Below are positions 1-7,594 of a stretch of DNA of 64,000 bases, piece by piece. This DNA is from Streptomyces pristinaespiralis (lineage in GTDB: Bacteria; Actinomycetota; Actinomycetes; Streptomycetales; Streptomycetaceae). The translations under genes and the position numbers were made by a program. The stretch is from assembly GCF_001278075.1 (NCBI RefSeq), contig NZ_CP011340.1, positions 1,984,001-2,048,000 on the forward strand, read 5' to 3'. Numbering within the stretch: position 1 is the stretch's first letter; every line of letters starts with the position of its first letter. The notes under the pieces were generated by a model, which was given only the letters and a program-made list of their open reading frames with translations, was not told the origin of the DNA and searched no databases.

Positions 1-25
1 TCGCGGGCCCGCTGCGGGCACGTGA
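1..25 (+). CDS. 3' end of an upstream gas-vesicle-operon gene (partial)
   Basis: One reading frame entering the window ends in RGPAAGT followed by TGA at 23-25, sixteen bases before the gvpA start. In known Streptomyces gas vesicle operons gvpO precedes gvpA, so this could be the tail of gvpO, but seven residues cannot identify it. The call rests only on frame and position. Confidence 0.25.
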
Positions 26-40
26 CGAAGGGAGACACCA

Positions 41-529
41 ATGACGGTGGTACCCCAGGGCGGAGACGGCGTTTCCAGGGGAGGCGGCGGCTCCGGAACC
101 CTCTACGACGTCCTCGACCTCATTCTCGACCGCGGACTGGTCATCGACGTCTTCGTGCGTGTGTCCCTGGTCGGCATCGAGATCCTGAAGATCGACGCCC
201 GTGTCGTCGTGGCCAGCGTCGACACGTACCTGCGCTTCGCGGAGGCCTGCAACCGCCTCGACCTGGAGTCCGGCAGAAAGGCGCCCGCCCAGCTGACCGA
301 CGTCGTCGGCGACACCCTCGAGAGCGGGGCGAAGGGCAAGTCGAAGGGGGCGCTCGGCGGTGCGATGGAGGCCGTGGCCGATTCCCTGACCGGCGGCGGC
401 AAGAAAAAGCGCGAGGCCGACGACGACCGCGCCGCCGAGCTCGAAGAAGGGAGGGACGCCGAGGAACGGGAACCCGTGGAAGAGCGCAGGCCTCCCCGGC
501 GGGCCCCCCGGCGGGAACGGGAAAGGTAA
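41..529 (+). CDS. gvpA: Gas vesicle structural protein GvpA family
   Basis: A 162-residue protein of the GvpA/GvpJ family, the small hydrophobic proteins that build the gas vesicle wall. The core at about residues 20-75 shows the family pattern ([16 protein letters not shown], then [20 protein letters not shown]). An 85-residue charged, Lys/Glu/Arg-rich C-terminal extension follows. Cyanobacterial GvpA has about 70 residues and no such tail; long tails are known in actinomycete homologues. The ATG follows a clear ribosome binding site (aagggag at 28-34). It is the first complete gene of the operon and lies 35 bases before gvpF. Whether the vesicles assemble cannot be told from sequence. Confidence 0.9.
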   Translation: MTVVPQGGDGVSRGGGGSGTLYDVLDLILDRGLVIDVFVRVSLVGIEILKIDARVVVASVDTYLRFAEACNRLDLESGRKAPAQLTDVVGDTLESGAKGKSKGALGGAMEAVADSLTGGGKKKREADDDRAAELEEGRDAEEREPVEERRPPRRAPRRERER

Positions 530-564
530 GGCGTGCGGGAGTGATCCCGCAGTGAGGAGCGACC

Positions 565-1278
565 ATGGCCGTGTACGTCTACTCGATCACCGCCGAGGAT
601 CATCCGCTCCGTCTCGACGGCATCGAGGGAGTCGGAGAGCCGGCGGCGCTCCTGCGGAAGGTGGTCGCCGGGTCGCTGTGCGCCGTCGTCAGCGACGCGC
701 CGGACGGTCTGCGTCCCAAGCGCCGCGACGTCATGGCGCACCAGGCCGTCCAGGAACACCTGATGGCCGACGGCACGGTGCTGCCCCTGCGCTTCGGTCT
801 CACGGCACCCGACGACGAGGCGGTGCGGGACGCGCTGGAGCAGGGATCGGGGCAGTACACCGAGCGTCTGGAGGCGGTCAAGGGCTGCGCCGAGTACAAC
901 CTGAAGGCGTCGCAGGACGAGGACGCGATCCTGCGAGAGATCCTGCTCGAGTCGGAGACGGCCCGGGAACTCAACGACCGGATCCGCGGTGGTGACGCGA
1001 CGCCCGATCTGCCCGTGCGGCTGGGTGAGTTGGTGGCCGGGGAGATACAGGCGCGGCAGGAGGCGCTGGCCTCCGGCGTCATCGAGGCGCTGCGCCCCCA
1101 CAGCCGGGAGGTGAGCACCGCGCAGCCGACGGGCGAGGACTTCCTCAATGTGTCCTTCCTGGTGGCCGAGGACCAGGACGAGTTGTTCCTCGCCACCCAA
1201 CTCAGTGTCATCAACCAGTTGGGCGAGGGTTACACGTTCCGGCTCAGCGGACCGCTGCCCCCGTACAGCTTCGTGTGA
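565..1278 (+). CDS. gvpF: Gas vesicle protein GvpF/GvpL family
   Basis: A 237-residue member of the GvpL/GvpF family, accessory proteins thought to nucleate or chaperone assembly of the gas vesicle shell. It opens with the family start MAVYVYSI and carries VLPLRFGL near residue 72 and a C-terminal GPLPPYSFV; both are repeated in recognisable form in the second paralogue at 2314-3252 (VLPLRLAT, GPWVPYSFT). The start follows gaggagc. Its TGA at 1276-1278 touches a GTG of the next gene, pointing to translational coupling. Confidence 0.92.
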   Translation: MAVYVYSITAEDHPLRLDGIEGVGEPAALLRKVVAGSLCAVVSDAPDGLRPKRRDVMAHQAVQEHLMADGTVLPLRFGLTAPDDEAVRDALEQGSGQYTERLEAVKGCAEYNLKASQDEDAILREILLESETARELNDRIRGGDATPDLPVRLGELVAGEIQARQEALASGVIEALRPHSREVSTAQPTGEDFLNVSFLVAEDQDELFLATQLSVINQLGEGYTFRLSGPLPPYSFV

Positions 1279-1292
1279 AGGGCTGGTGCGCC

Positions 1293-1544
1293 ATGGGCCT
1301 GTTCACCCAGATCGTCACCCTCCCGCTGGCGCCGGTGCGGGGTGCCGTGTGGGTCGTCGACCGGGTGCGGGAGGCGGCGGAGGAGGAGTACTACGACCCC
1401 GCGCCCGTGCACCGCGCGCTCGCCGAGCTGGAGGCCCGGCTCACTTCGGGGGAGATCGACGAGGAGACGTTCGACCGGAGGGAGGACGAGCTGCTGGACC
1501 GCCTGGAAGAGATCATGGCGTACCGGGCCGGCATCGGGCGCTGA
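1293..1544 (+). CDS. gvpG: Gas vesicle protein GvpG
   Basis: A small 83-residue accessory gas vesicle protein. It starts MGLFTQIVTLPLAPVRG, an N-terminal amphipathic stretch typical of GvpG, and then has a highly acidic helical segment with paired Glu/Asp repeats (EAAEEEYYD, RREDELLDRLEEI). The ATG at 1293 follows aaggg at 1278-1282. A GTG at 1275 overlapping the gvpF stop would add six residues (MKGWCA) and is less like the family. GvpG acts with GvpF/L during vesicle nucleation in studied species; that role is inferred here. Confidence 0.88.
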   Translation: MGLFTQIVTLPLAPVRGAVWVVDRVREAAEEEYYDPAPVHRALAELEARLTSGEIDEETFDRREDELLDRLEEIMAYRAGIGR

Positions 1545-1649
1545 CGGCCGATCGTGCCACTGGCCGGGCTCCTGGCCGGGGCCCTGGCAGGGCTCCTGGA
1601 CGCGGACGACGCCGTGCACCGCACGCACGCGAAACGTGAGGTTCCGATC

Positions 1650-2324
1650 GTGACCGAACCACTCGCCCACCGGACCGGCTCCTATCCCTCCCGGGCGGCG
1701 CCGGAGTACGCCCAGGGCTCGTCCTCGACCAATCTCGCCGACATCCTCGAACGGGTCCTGGACAAGGGCATCGTGATCGCGGGCGACATCCGGATCAACC
1801 TCCTCGACATCGAGCTGTTGACCGTCAAACTGCGCCTGCTGGTCGCCTCCGTGGACAAGGCGAAGGAGATGGGGATCGACTGGTGGGAGCACGACCCCTC
1901 CTTGTCGTCCCGTGCCTCGCAGGACGGCACGGAACGCTCCCTGGCCGCGGAGAACCGGCGCCTGCGCGCGGAGATCGACGCGCTGCGGGGCGAGGGCTCG
2001 CTGCCCGGCCGGGCCGAGGAGCCCTTGGAAGCGCCGCGGTCCGCCGAGGCTCCGCGGTCCGTCGAGACTCCGCGGTCCGTCGAGGCTCCGCCGTCCGCCG
2101 TGGAGAGCGGAGGAGGCCGGGAGCCGGTGGAACGCCGGGAGGACAGGGAAGGCAGGGGACGCAGGGACCCCGGCGAGGAACAGGAGCGCGGAGCCCGCCG
2201 TCAGCGGCCGGAGCGCGAGGCACGCCCCACCACCCGTGACCGCCGCGAAGCCCGTGACCGGTCCGAACGCCCGAACCGGTCCGAACGCCCGGAACGCCGA
2301 GGAACTCGCGACGATGACCGCTGA
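1650..2324 (+). CDS. gvpJ: Gas vesicle protein GvpJ (GvpA-like core with long charged tail)
   Basis: A second GvpA/J-family protein, 224 residues from the chosen GTG. The core (NLADILERVLDKGIVIAGDIR, then LLDIELLTVKLRLLVASVDKAKEMGIDWW) is the minor-component GvpJ type. Beyond about residue 80 the protein is an Arg/Glu/Pro-rich disordered tail that contains a fourfold six-residue repeat (APRSVE-like). The GTG at 1650 follows tgagg at 1637-1641. An in-frame GTG at 1554 would add 32 residues unlike the family. GvpJ is thought to help shape or cap the vesicle ends. It overlaps the next start by 11 bases. Confidence 0.85.
   Translation: MTEPLAHRTGSYPSRAAPEYAQGSSSTNLADILERVLDKGIVIAGDIRINLLDIELLTVKLRLLVASVDKAKEMGIDWWEHDPSLSSRASQDGTERSLAAENRRLRAEIDALRGEGSLPGRAEEPLEAPRSAEAPRSVETPRSVEAPPSAVESGGGREPVERREDREGRGRRDPGEEQERGARRQRPEREARPTTRDRREARDRSERPNRSERPERRGTRDDDR
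2031..2102 (+). repeat. 18-bp tandem repeat, four copies, inside gvpJ
   Basis: Four consecutive 18-bp units (2031-2048, 2049-2066, 2067-2084, 2085-2102) of the form gctccgcggtccgtcgag encode APRSAE, APRSVE, TPRSVE and APPSAV. The period is a multiple of three, so copy-number change keeps the frame. The repeat lies in the disordered tail of GvpJ and probably arose by slippage. Confidence 0.9.
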
Positions 2325-3252
2325 GCGGCCGACGGCCGAGGAGCCGACCACCACCGGGGACCTCCCGCACGGCGGGGACGTCACCTACGTCTACGCCGTC
2401 GCCCGCGACTCCGCCGCGCTGCGGGAGTCCGCAACCGAGCTGGTCGGTGTGGGAGGCGCTCAGGTGCGTGTCGTCGGGGGCACGGACGGCGACGGCTCCG
2501 GCCGGGAAGAAAGCGCCGACCCCGAGCAGGTGGCCTTCGTCGCGAGCTCGGTGAGCGCGCGGGACTTCGACGAGAACGCCCTGAGACGCCACCTCGAGGA
2601 CCTCGACTGGCTGGAGGCGGTGGCGCGTGCCCATCACGCGGTGATCGAGTCGGTCGCCGGGGCCACGACGGTGCTGCCGCTGCGGCTCGCGACGGTGTAT
2701 CTCGACGACGACCGCGCCCGGGAGGCGCTGGACGCCGGCCGCGCCGGATTCGTACAGCTGCTGGCGCGGCTCGAGGGACAGGTCGAGTGGGGCGTCAAGA
2801 TCTACGTGGACGCCCCCTCGGAGCCCCCCGGGCCGGACGCGGCCCCCGCCGCGGGGACCGCCGACGCGGGTCTCGGTCCGGGCCGCTCGTACCTGCGCAC
2901 CCGCCGGGCGCAGCGGAGCAGCCGCGAGCGGGCGCACGAGGCGGCACGGACGGCGGCGGAACGGATCGAGGCCGCGGGCCACGCGTACGCCACCGACCGG
3001 GCACGCCACCGGGTCCAGCAGGGCGAACTGGCCGGTTCCGGCGGCGAGAACGTCGTGAACGACGCCTATCTGCTGCGGGAGGACCGTTCGCACGCGTTCC
3101 GCGAAGAGGTGGCGCGGGCCGCGGACGACCTGCCCGGAGTACGGGTCGAGGTCACCGGCCCCTGGGTGCCCTACTCGTTCACCACACCGCCGGACGACTT
3201 GTCCGGCGCTCCGGACACATCCGGTGCGCCGGGCGCCGAGGGCTCGTCGTGA
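2314..3252 (+). CDS. gvpL: Gas vesicle protein GvpL (GvpL/GvpF family)
   Basis: A 312-residue second GvpL/F paralogue. After a 25-residue variable start it reads VTYVYAVARDS, then VLPLRLATVYLDD and RLEGQVEWGVKIYVDAP in the middle, and ends near GPWVPYSFTTPPDD, the same order of blocks as the gvpF product. A linker rich in Pro, Gly and Ala lies near residues 168-190. The ATG at 2314 lies inside the end of gvpJ (11-base overlap) and follows aggaa. In-frame sequence upstream is a shadow of gvpJ. Proposed role: accessory protein for vesicle nucleation. Confidence 0.9.
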   Translation: MTAERPTAEEPTTTGDLPHGGDVTYVYAVARDSAALRESATELVGVGGAQVRVVGGTDGDGSGREESADPEQVAFVASSVSARDFDENALRRHLEDLDWLEAVARAHHAVIESVAGATTVLPLRLATVYLDDDRAREALDAGRAGFVQLLARLEGQVEWGVKIYVDAPSEPPGPDAAPAAGTADAGLGPGRSYLRTRRAQRSSRERAHEAARTAAERIEAAGHAYATDRARHRVQQGELAGSGGENVVNDAYLLREDRSHAFREEVARAADDLPGVRVEVTGPWVPYSFTTPPDDLSGAPDTSGAPGAEGSS

Positions 3253-3491
3253 CCGGGCCCGTGGCCCCCCGCTCCGGCGAACCGCTCCCGCAGCGGCAGG
3301 TCGCCCTGATCGATCTCCTGGACCGGCTGCTCAGCGGCGGGGTGGTGATCACCGGTGATGTGCTGCTCTCCATCGCCGACATCGATCTCGTCCGCGTCTC
3401 GCTGCGTGCGCTGATCGTCTCCGTCGACGCGGAGACCCGGCCGCTGTGGTCGGGGCCTGTGCCGGAGGGCGGTCGCCCGGATGTCCGATGA
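3249..3491 (+). CDS. gvpS: Gas vesicle protein GvpS (small GvpA-like protein)
   Basis: An 80-residue GvpA/J-like protein with the core LIDLLDRLLSGGVVITGDVLLSIADIDLVRVSLRAL (positions about 20-55; shown here only as landmarks LIDLLDRLL and DIDLVRVSLRALIVSV). It lacks the long tails of the other two paralogues. The GTG at 3249 overlaps the gvpL stop (GTGA), and the end overlaps gvpK by 11 bases. By position between gvpL and gvpK it matches gvpS of other Streptomyces clusters. Its exact role as a minor structural or accessory component is unknown. Confidence 0.82.
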   Translation: MTGPVAPRSGEPLPQRQVALIDLLDRLLSGGVVITGDVLLSIADIDLVRVSLRALIVSVDAETRPLWSGPVPEGGRPDVR

Positions 3492-3975
3492 CGCCGGCCT
3501 TGACCGGACCGGTGGAGCCGACCGGCCCGACCGGCCCGACCCCGCCGACCACCGGGCCGCCCCTCCCCCGCCCGCCCGGCAGCGGCTCGACGAGGTCGCG
3601 GACGCCGCATCCCGCGCCTTCCGGCTGCTTCCCGCGGCCCCGCAGGACGTCCCGGCGACCGAGGGCAGGCCGTCCGCGCCGGCACGGAGGATCCGTACCG
3701 ACCCGGACACCGTCGAACGCGACCTGATGAAGCTCGTCCTCACCCTCGTCGAGCTGCTGCGCCAGCTCATGGAGCGGCAGGCCCTGCACCGGGTCGACCA
3801 GGGCGATCTCACGGAGGAGGAGGAAGAACGGCTGGGATCGACGCTGCTCCTGCTCCACGACCGCATGACCGGCCTGTGCGCCCAGTACGGGCTGACCATG
3901 GACGACCTCAACCTCGATCTCGGCCCCCTCGGAACACTGCTGCCGCCCGGCGACTCCGCACCGCCGCCCGGCTGA
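3481..3975 (+). CDS. gvpK: Gas vesicle protein GvpK
   Basis: A 164-residue GvpK. The first 60 residues are Pro/Asp-rich and variable; the conserved part starts near RIRTDPDTVERDLMKLVL and continues through LLRQLMERQALHRVD, the acidic TEEEEERLG and the terminal DLNLDLGPLGTLLP, all GvpK hallmarks. GvpK is needed for vesicle formation in species where it has been tested. It is the last gene of the operon. Only eight bases separate it from the convergent lectin gene at 3984, and I see no terminator hairpin in that gap. Confidence 0.9.
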   Translation: MSDDAGLDRTGGADRPDRPDPADHRAAPPPPARQRLDEVADAASRAFRLLPAAPQDVPATEGRPSAPARRIRTDPDTVERDLMKLVLTLVELLRQLMERQALHRVDQGDLTEEEEERLGSTLLLLHDRMTGLCAQYGLTMDDLNLDLGPLGTLLPPGDSAPPPG

Positions 3976-3983
3976 CCCGCCGG

Positions 3984-5261
3984 CTACGGGTGGGCGGTCA
4001 GGCCGAAACTCTGCGCGGCCGAGTTGTCGCAGGCGCGTTGCACCAGCTGCACTCCGTTCGCCGTACTGCCCGTGCCGCTCAGGCATTTACCGCTGTGCCG
4101 AGCGGTGAAGTGGTAGCGGCCGGAGGTCTCGCGTACCGGCAGCCACTGCTGGTTGCCGCCACCGCCGTACGACCACAGCTGCAACGGCGCGTCGTCCGCG
4201 GTCGAGACTGCGGTGACGTCGACGACCTGCTGCGGGTTGCCGCGGATCGCGATCCGGACGTGTCCGCCGTCGGTGGGGCGGAACTGGAACTGCTGCGCCG
4301 TGGTCCCGTTGCAGGTGTACTGCTGGATCGGGGTGCCGTTGGCCGTGGCCGCCGCCCGTGCGTCGACGCATGTGCCGTTCGCGTTGCTGGTCAGTGAGTA
4401 CCACGCCGTCTCGGAGATGGGGTCGGACGGCGCCGGCCCGCCGCCCGCTCCGCCGAGCCATGTGAGCCCGTCGATCAGGAAGCGGTTCTGTGTGGGACTG
4501 GCGAACGTCGAGGACAGCCGTGTGTTGGAGGCGTAGTCCATGGCGTTGTGTCCGAAGTTCGCGTACAGCATCTTGTACCGGGTGTTGGTCCACAGGATCG
4601 GGTAGTAGCCGCTGTACCAGGACTGGTTCGGGTCCGTCCCGAGGGGGAAGCTCGACGGGTCGACCGACGCGAGGACCTTGATGTCCGAGTTGGCGCGCAG
4701 GTCGTTGGACCAGCCGTACCACTCGCTGACCGAAGAGGTGAACGTCGCGGGCAGACCGGCGGTGGAGGGGTGTGTCCTGTCCTCCGTACGCAGCGCTGCC
4801 GTTGTCGGCCCCCAGGTGTTGGTCCGGAAGTTTCCGCTGCCGAGGAAGGTGTTGTGGTACCAGGGCCAGGAACCGGCGTCGGTGGTGAACGCCGAGGAGT
4901 GGAAGCCCATCCAGCCGCCGCCGGCCCGCATGTACCGCTCGAATCCGGACCGCTGGGCGGCGGTCTTCGGCGCGTCGTCCAGGAAGAGGACGACCTGGTA
5001 GTCGTTCACCCTGCCGTTCGCGAGCAGGTCCCAGTCGGTCGTCGCCGTGTAGCTGAAGTTGTGCTGGGCGGCGGTTCGCGGGAACCACTCGTTGGCTTCC
5101 TTGACGAAGTCGATGTGTGCGGCGTCCCAGGTGCCGTTGTAGAACGCGATCACCTTGAAGTCGGGTGCGGCGGGGGCGGCGGGTGCGGCCTGCGCCGGTG
5201 TCGCCGTCATGCCCACCACCATCGCCAGGAGGGTCAGCAGCCGCGCTGCGAGGCGCCTCAC
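3984..5261 (-). CDS. Secreted ThuA-like domain protein with CBM13 (ricin B) lectin domain
   Basis: A 425-residue secreted protein. A GTG at 5261 overlaps the stop of the upstream gene (GTGA) and opens a signal peptide (VRRLAARLL, hydrophobic core, cleavage after ATPAQA). Residues about 35-270 resemble ThuA-like domains (KVIAFYNGTWDAAHIDFV, GGGWMGFHSSAF, YPILWTNTRYKMLYANFGHN), known from trehalose-utilisation proteins and sugar-active enzymes. Residues about 285-425 form a beta-trefoil lectin with QQF/QQW repeats. It is coupled to the beta-helix gene upstream, so both probably act outside the cell on one polysaccharide. Catalytic activity of the ThuA part is unproven. Confidence 0.8.
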   Translation of the reverse strand: MRRLAARLLTLLAMVVGMTATPAQAAPAAPAAPDFKVIAFYNGTWDAAHIDFVKEANEWFPRTAAQHNFSYTATTDWDLLANGRVNDYQVVLFLDDAPKTAAQRSGFERYMRAGGGWMGFHSSAFTTDAGSWPWYHNTFLGSGNFRTNTWGPTTAALRTEDRTHPSTAGLPATFTSSVSEWYGWSNDLRANSDIKVLASVDPSSFPLGTDPNQSWYSGYYPILWTNTRYKMLYANFGHNAMDYASNTRLSSTFASPTQNRFLIDGLTWLGGAGGGPAPSDPISETAWYSLTSNANGTCVDARAAATANGTPIQQYTCNGTTAQQFQFRPTDGGHVRIAIRGNPQQVVDVTAVSTADDAPLQLWSYGGGGNQQWLPVRETSGRYHFTARHSGKCLSGTGSTANGVQLVQRACDNSAAQSFGLTAHP

Positions 5262-7528
5262 GGGTAGCTCACCAGGTTGGCCACGTTGGTGGACGAGTTG
5301 GACGGTCCGCCTCTGTCGTTGATGACGTGCCGGATGGTGCCGGTGCCGCCGAGGGAGACGGTGACCATGTTGCGGAAGCGCACGTCGGGCTTGTTCGGCA
5401 CCTCGAAGGCGCGCTCGGCGGTCACTCTGTTGTCGACGTTGAAGAAGCAGTAGCTGCCGAGTCCGTAGGCCTGGTGGCTGGTGACCGTGTCCGCGACCTT
5501 GTAGGCGGCGTAGCCCTGCGTGGAGCCGTTCATCCATGCGGCCTGGCTTGGCGGGTCGTAGGGCATTTCGTTCTGGTAGAAGTACGTGCGTCCGCCGTTG
5601 CCGTTCCAGATGGTCTGGTGCTTCTGGTAGTGCTCGACGAACAGGCCGTACATCGTCACGTTGTCGCCGTTGACGACCAGTCCGGTGTCGGCGGTGTTGG
5701 TGTTCCAGCCGATGCCGGTGCCGTGGTCGCCGCGCCAGATCCACATGTGGTCGCCGATCACGTGGTCGCTGTTGACGACGAGGCTCGTGGTCGCCTTTCC
5801 GACCGCGGCACCGCCGACGCGGAAGTACACGTCGTGCAGCGAGGTCGGGTCGGCGGCGTGGGAGGCGGAGGAGCCGGCCGGGCCGATCTCCATCAGCGTC
5901 GGTGAGTTGGTGGTGCCGGCGTCGATGAGGAGACCTGCGATCTTCACGCCGTCGACGTCCGCGACCGTCATGGCCGTGATGCCGTTGTCCGGGACGAAGG
6001 TGGCGAGGCCGAGACCGAGTACGACGGTGCCGGGGCGGGTCACCTTGAGCGTCTGGTTCAGGTGGTGGACGCCGGGTGTGACGAGGAGGTTCTTGCCCTC
6101 CGCCAGGGCAGCGTTGATCTGGGCGGCGGTGGCGCCCTGCTTGACGACGTAGAACTGGTCGATGCCGAGCGAGGTGCCTGCCGCGGCGCCGCCCGCCCAG
6201 GTCGTGGCCGACGAGTCGGACCGCAGGGACGGTACGAACACCTTGTACGCGCCGGCGTCGTCGACGTACAGGAACGGCTTCTCACGGACCGTCGGGGTCC
6301 GGTCCACCGTCGTGTACGGCGGGTCGGGGAAGGTGTTGCCGGGCACGCCCTGGCTGCCGACGAACACCATGTTCCAGTTGGACCCCGTCCAGCTGCCGAG
6401 CTGGGAGTTGCGGGTCAGCCACTGCTGCTGGGTGCCGGAACGTACCTGCCCGTCGATCCTGGAGTCGGCCATGAAGCCGCCGCTCGACCAGCCGCCGTCG
6501 CTCAGTTCCAGGTTTCCGCGCACGTGCATGCGCCGGTACGCGGATGCCTGCGACACGGCCCAGCGATCGGTGCCGCCGGTCGGGTTGACCGACATGTTCT
6601 CCGCGCCGCGCCAGAAGTTGTGCGTGGCGTTCTGCGGCGGGAACCAGTCCGCTTCGACGTGCACCGCGCCGTTGATCGTCACGGCGTCGGGCGACTGTCC
6701 GAGGCCGAGGACCTGGGTGTAGAAGCCGACGTTGACGTCGTTGTTGTAGGTACCCGGCTTGAAGAGCACCGCATGGCGTTGGGAGCCGAACTGGTTCGTC
6801 TCCTGCTGCTGGAATATCGAGTTCAGCCGGCTCTGGATCACGGCCGACGGCATCGACGGATCGAAGACGGCCACGTTCGGGCCCAGGTCCACGTCCCCCG
6901 GCGCGGTGCTCACCGGCGCGACCTGGAAGCGCTGCGCCGCCGTGCCGTTGCAGGTGTACTGCACCAGCTGGACGCTGTCGGCCGTGGAGGCGGACGGCAC
7001 GTCGAGACACTTGCCGCTGTGCCGGCTGACGAAGTGGTACGCGCCGCCGCCCTCGTCGACGGCCCGCCACTGCTGGTTGTTGCCGCCGCCGTACGTCCAC
7101 AGGTGCACGGCGGCGTTGTCGGCCGAGGACGTGTTGCTGACGTCGACGACCTGCTGGGCGTCGTTGCGGTTGTTGATCCGCACGAAGCCGTCGCTCGTCG
7201 GTGTGAAGCTCCACTGCTGGGCGGTGCTGTTGTTGCAGGCGTACTGCTGCACCGCCGTGCCGTTGACCGTGGCGGCCGACCGCGCGTCCAGGCATTTGCC
7301 GCTGCCGGCGTTGACGAGCGTGGACCAGCTCGTGGGCAGGGCGGCGGCCGCCTCGGCGGAGGCTGTCTCCGCGAGGGCGGAGGAGGGGGCGGCCTCGGTG
7401 GGCCGGGCGGCGGTGAGGGTCGAGGCGGCCGCCGCCGCGACCGCGAGGGCCACGGCCCACGGTCTGACGATGCGGCCCGGACTCGGCGCGGGGCGACCCG
7501 CTCCGGACGTCAGCGGAGATCGGAGCAT
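5258..7528 (-). CDS. Secreted CBM13 lectin plus right-handed beta-helix (pectate-lyase-like) protein
   Basis: A 756-residue exported protein. The N-terminus has an Arg-containing start and a long Ala-rich hydrophobic core ending near RPTEAAPSSA. Residues about 68-205 are a ricin-type lectin (KCLDARSAAT, AQQWSF, NNQQWRA, AAQRFQV). The remaining 550 residues carry the repeated short strands of a parallel beta-helix (VLGLGLATFVPDNG, VADVDGVKIAGLLIDAG, VVNGDNVTMYGLFVEHYQ) as in pectate-lyase-like glycan enzymes. Relatives are sometimes labelled adenylyl cyclase, which nothing in the sequence supports. A strong aggagg binding site precedes the ATG. Substrate unknown; probably a plant or fungal polysaccharide. 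Confidence 0.78.
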   Translation of the reverse strand: MLRSPLTSGAGRPAPSPGRIVRPWAVALAVAAAAASTLTAARPTEAAPSSALAETASAEAAAALPTSWSTLVNAGSGKCLDARSAATVNGTAVQQYACNNSTAQQWSFTPTSDGFVRINNRNDAQQVVDVSNTSSADNAAVHLWTYGGGNNQQWRAVDEGGGAYHFVSRHSGKCLDVPSASTADSVQLVQYTCNGTAAQRFQVAPVSTAPGDVDLGPNVAVFDPSMPSAVIQSRLNSIFQQQETNQFGSQRHAVLFKPGTYNNDVNVGFYTQVLGLGQSPDAVTINGAVHVEADWFPPQNATHNFWRGAENMSVNPTGGTDRWAVSQASAYRRMHVRGNLELSDGGWSSGGFMADSRIDGQVRSGTQQQWLTRNSQLGSWTGSNWNMVFVGSQGVPGNTFPDPPYTTVDRTPTVREKPFLYVDDAGAYKVFVPSLRSDSSATTWAGGAAAGTSLGIDQFYVVKQGATAAQINAALAEGKNLLVTPGVHHLNQTLKVTRPGTVVLGLGLATFVPDNGITAMTVADVDGVKIAGLLIDAGTTNSPTLMEIGPAGSSASHAADPTSLHDVYFRVGGAAVGKATTSLVVNSDHVIGDHMWIWRGDHGTGIGWNTNTADTGLVVNGDNVTMYGLFVEHYQKHQTIWNGNGGRTYFYQNEMPYDPPSQAAWMNGSTQGYAAYKVADTVTSHQAYGLGSYCFFNVDNRVTAERAFEVPNKPDVRFRNMVTVSLGGTGTIRHVINDRGGPSNSSTNVANLVSYP

Positions 7529-7594
7529 GGCTCCTCCTGTGGCCGGCTGCCCGGCCTGTGTGGGGGGTTGACGGGGGAAAGGGGAGCGGATGTG

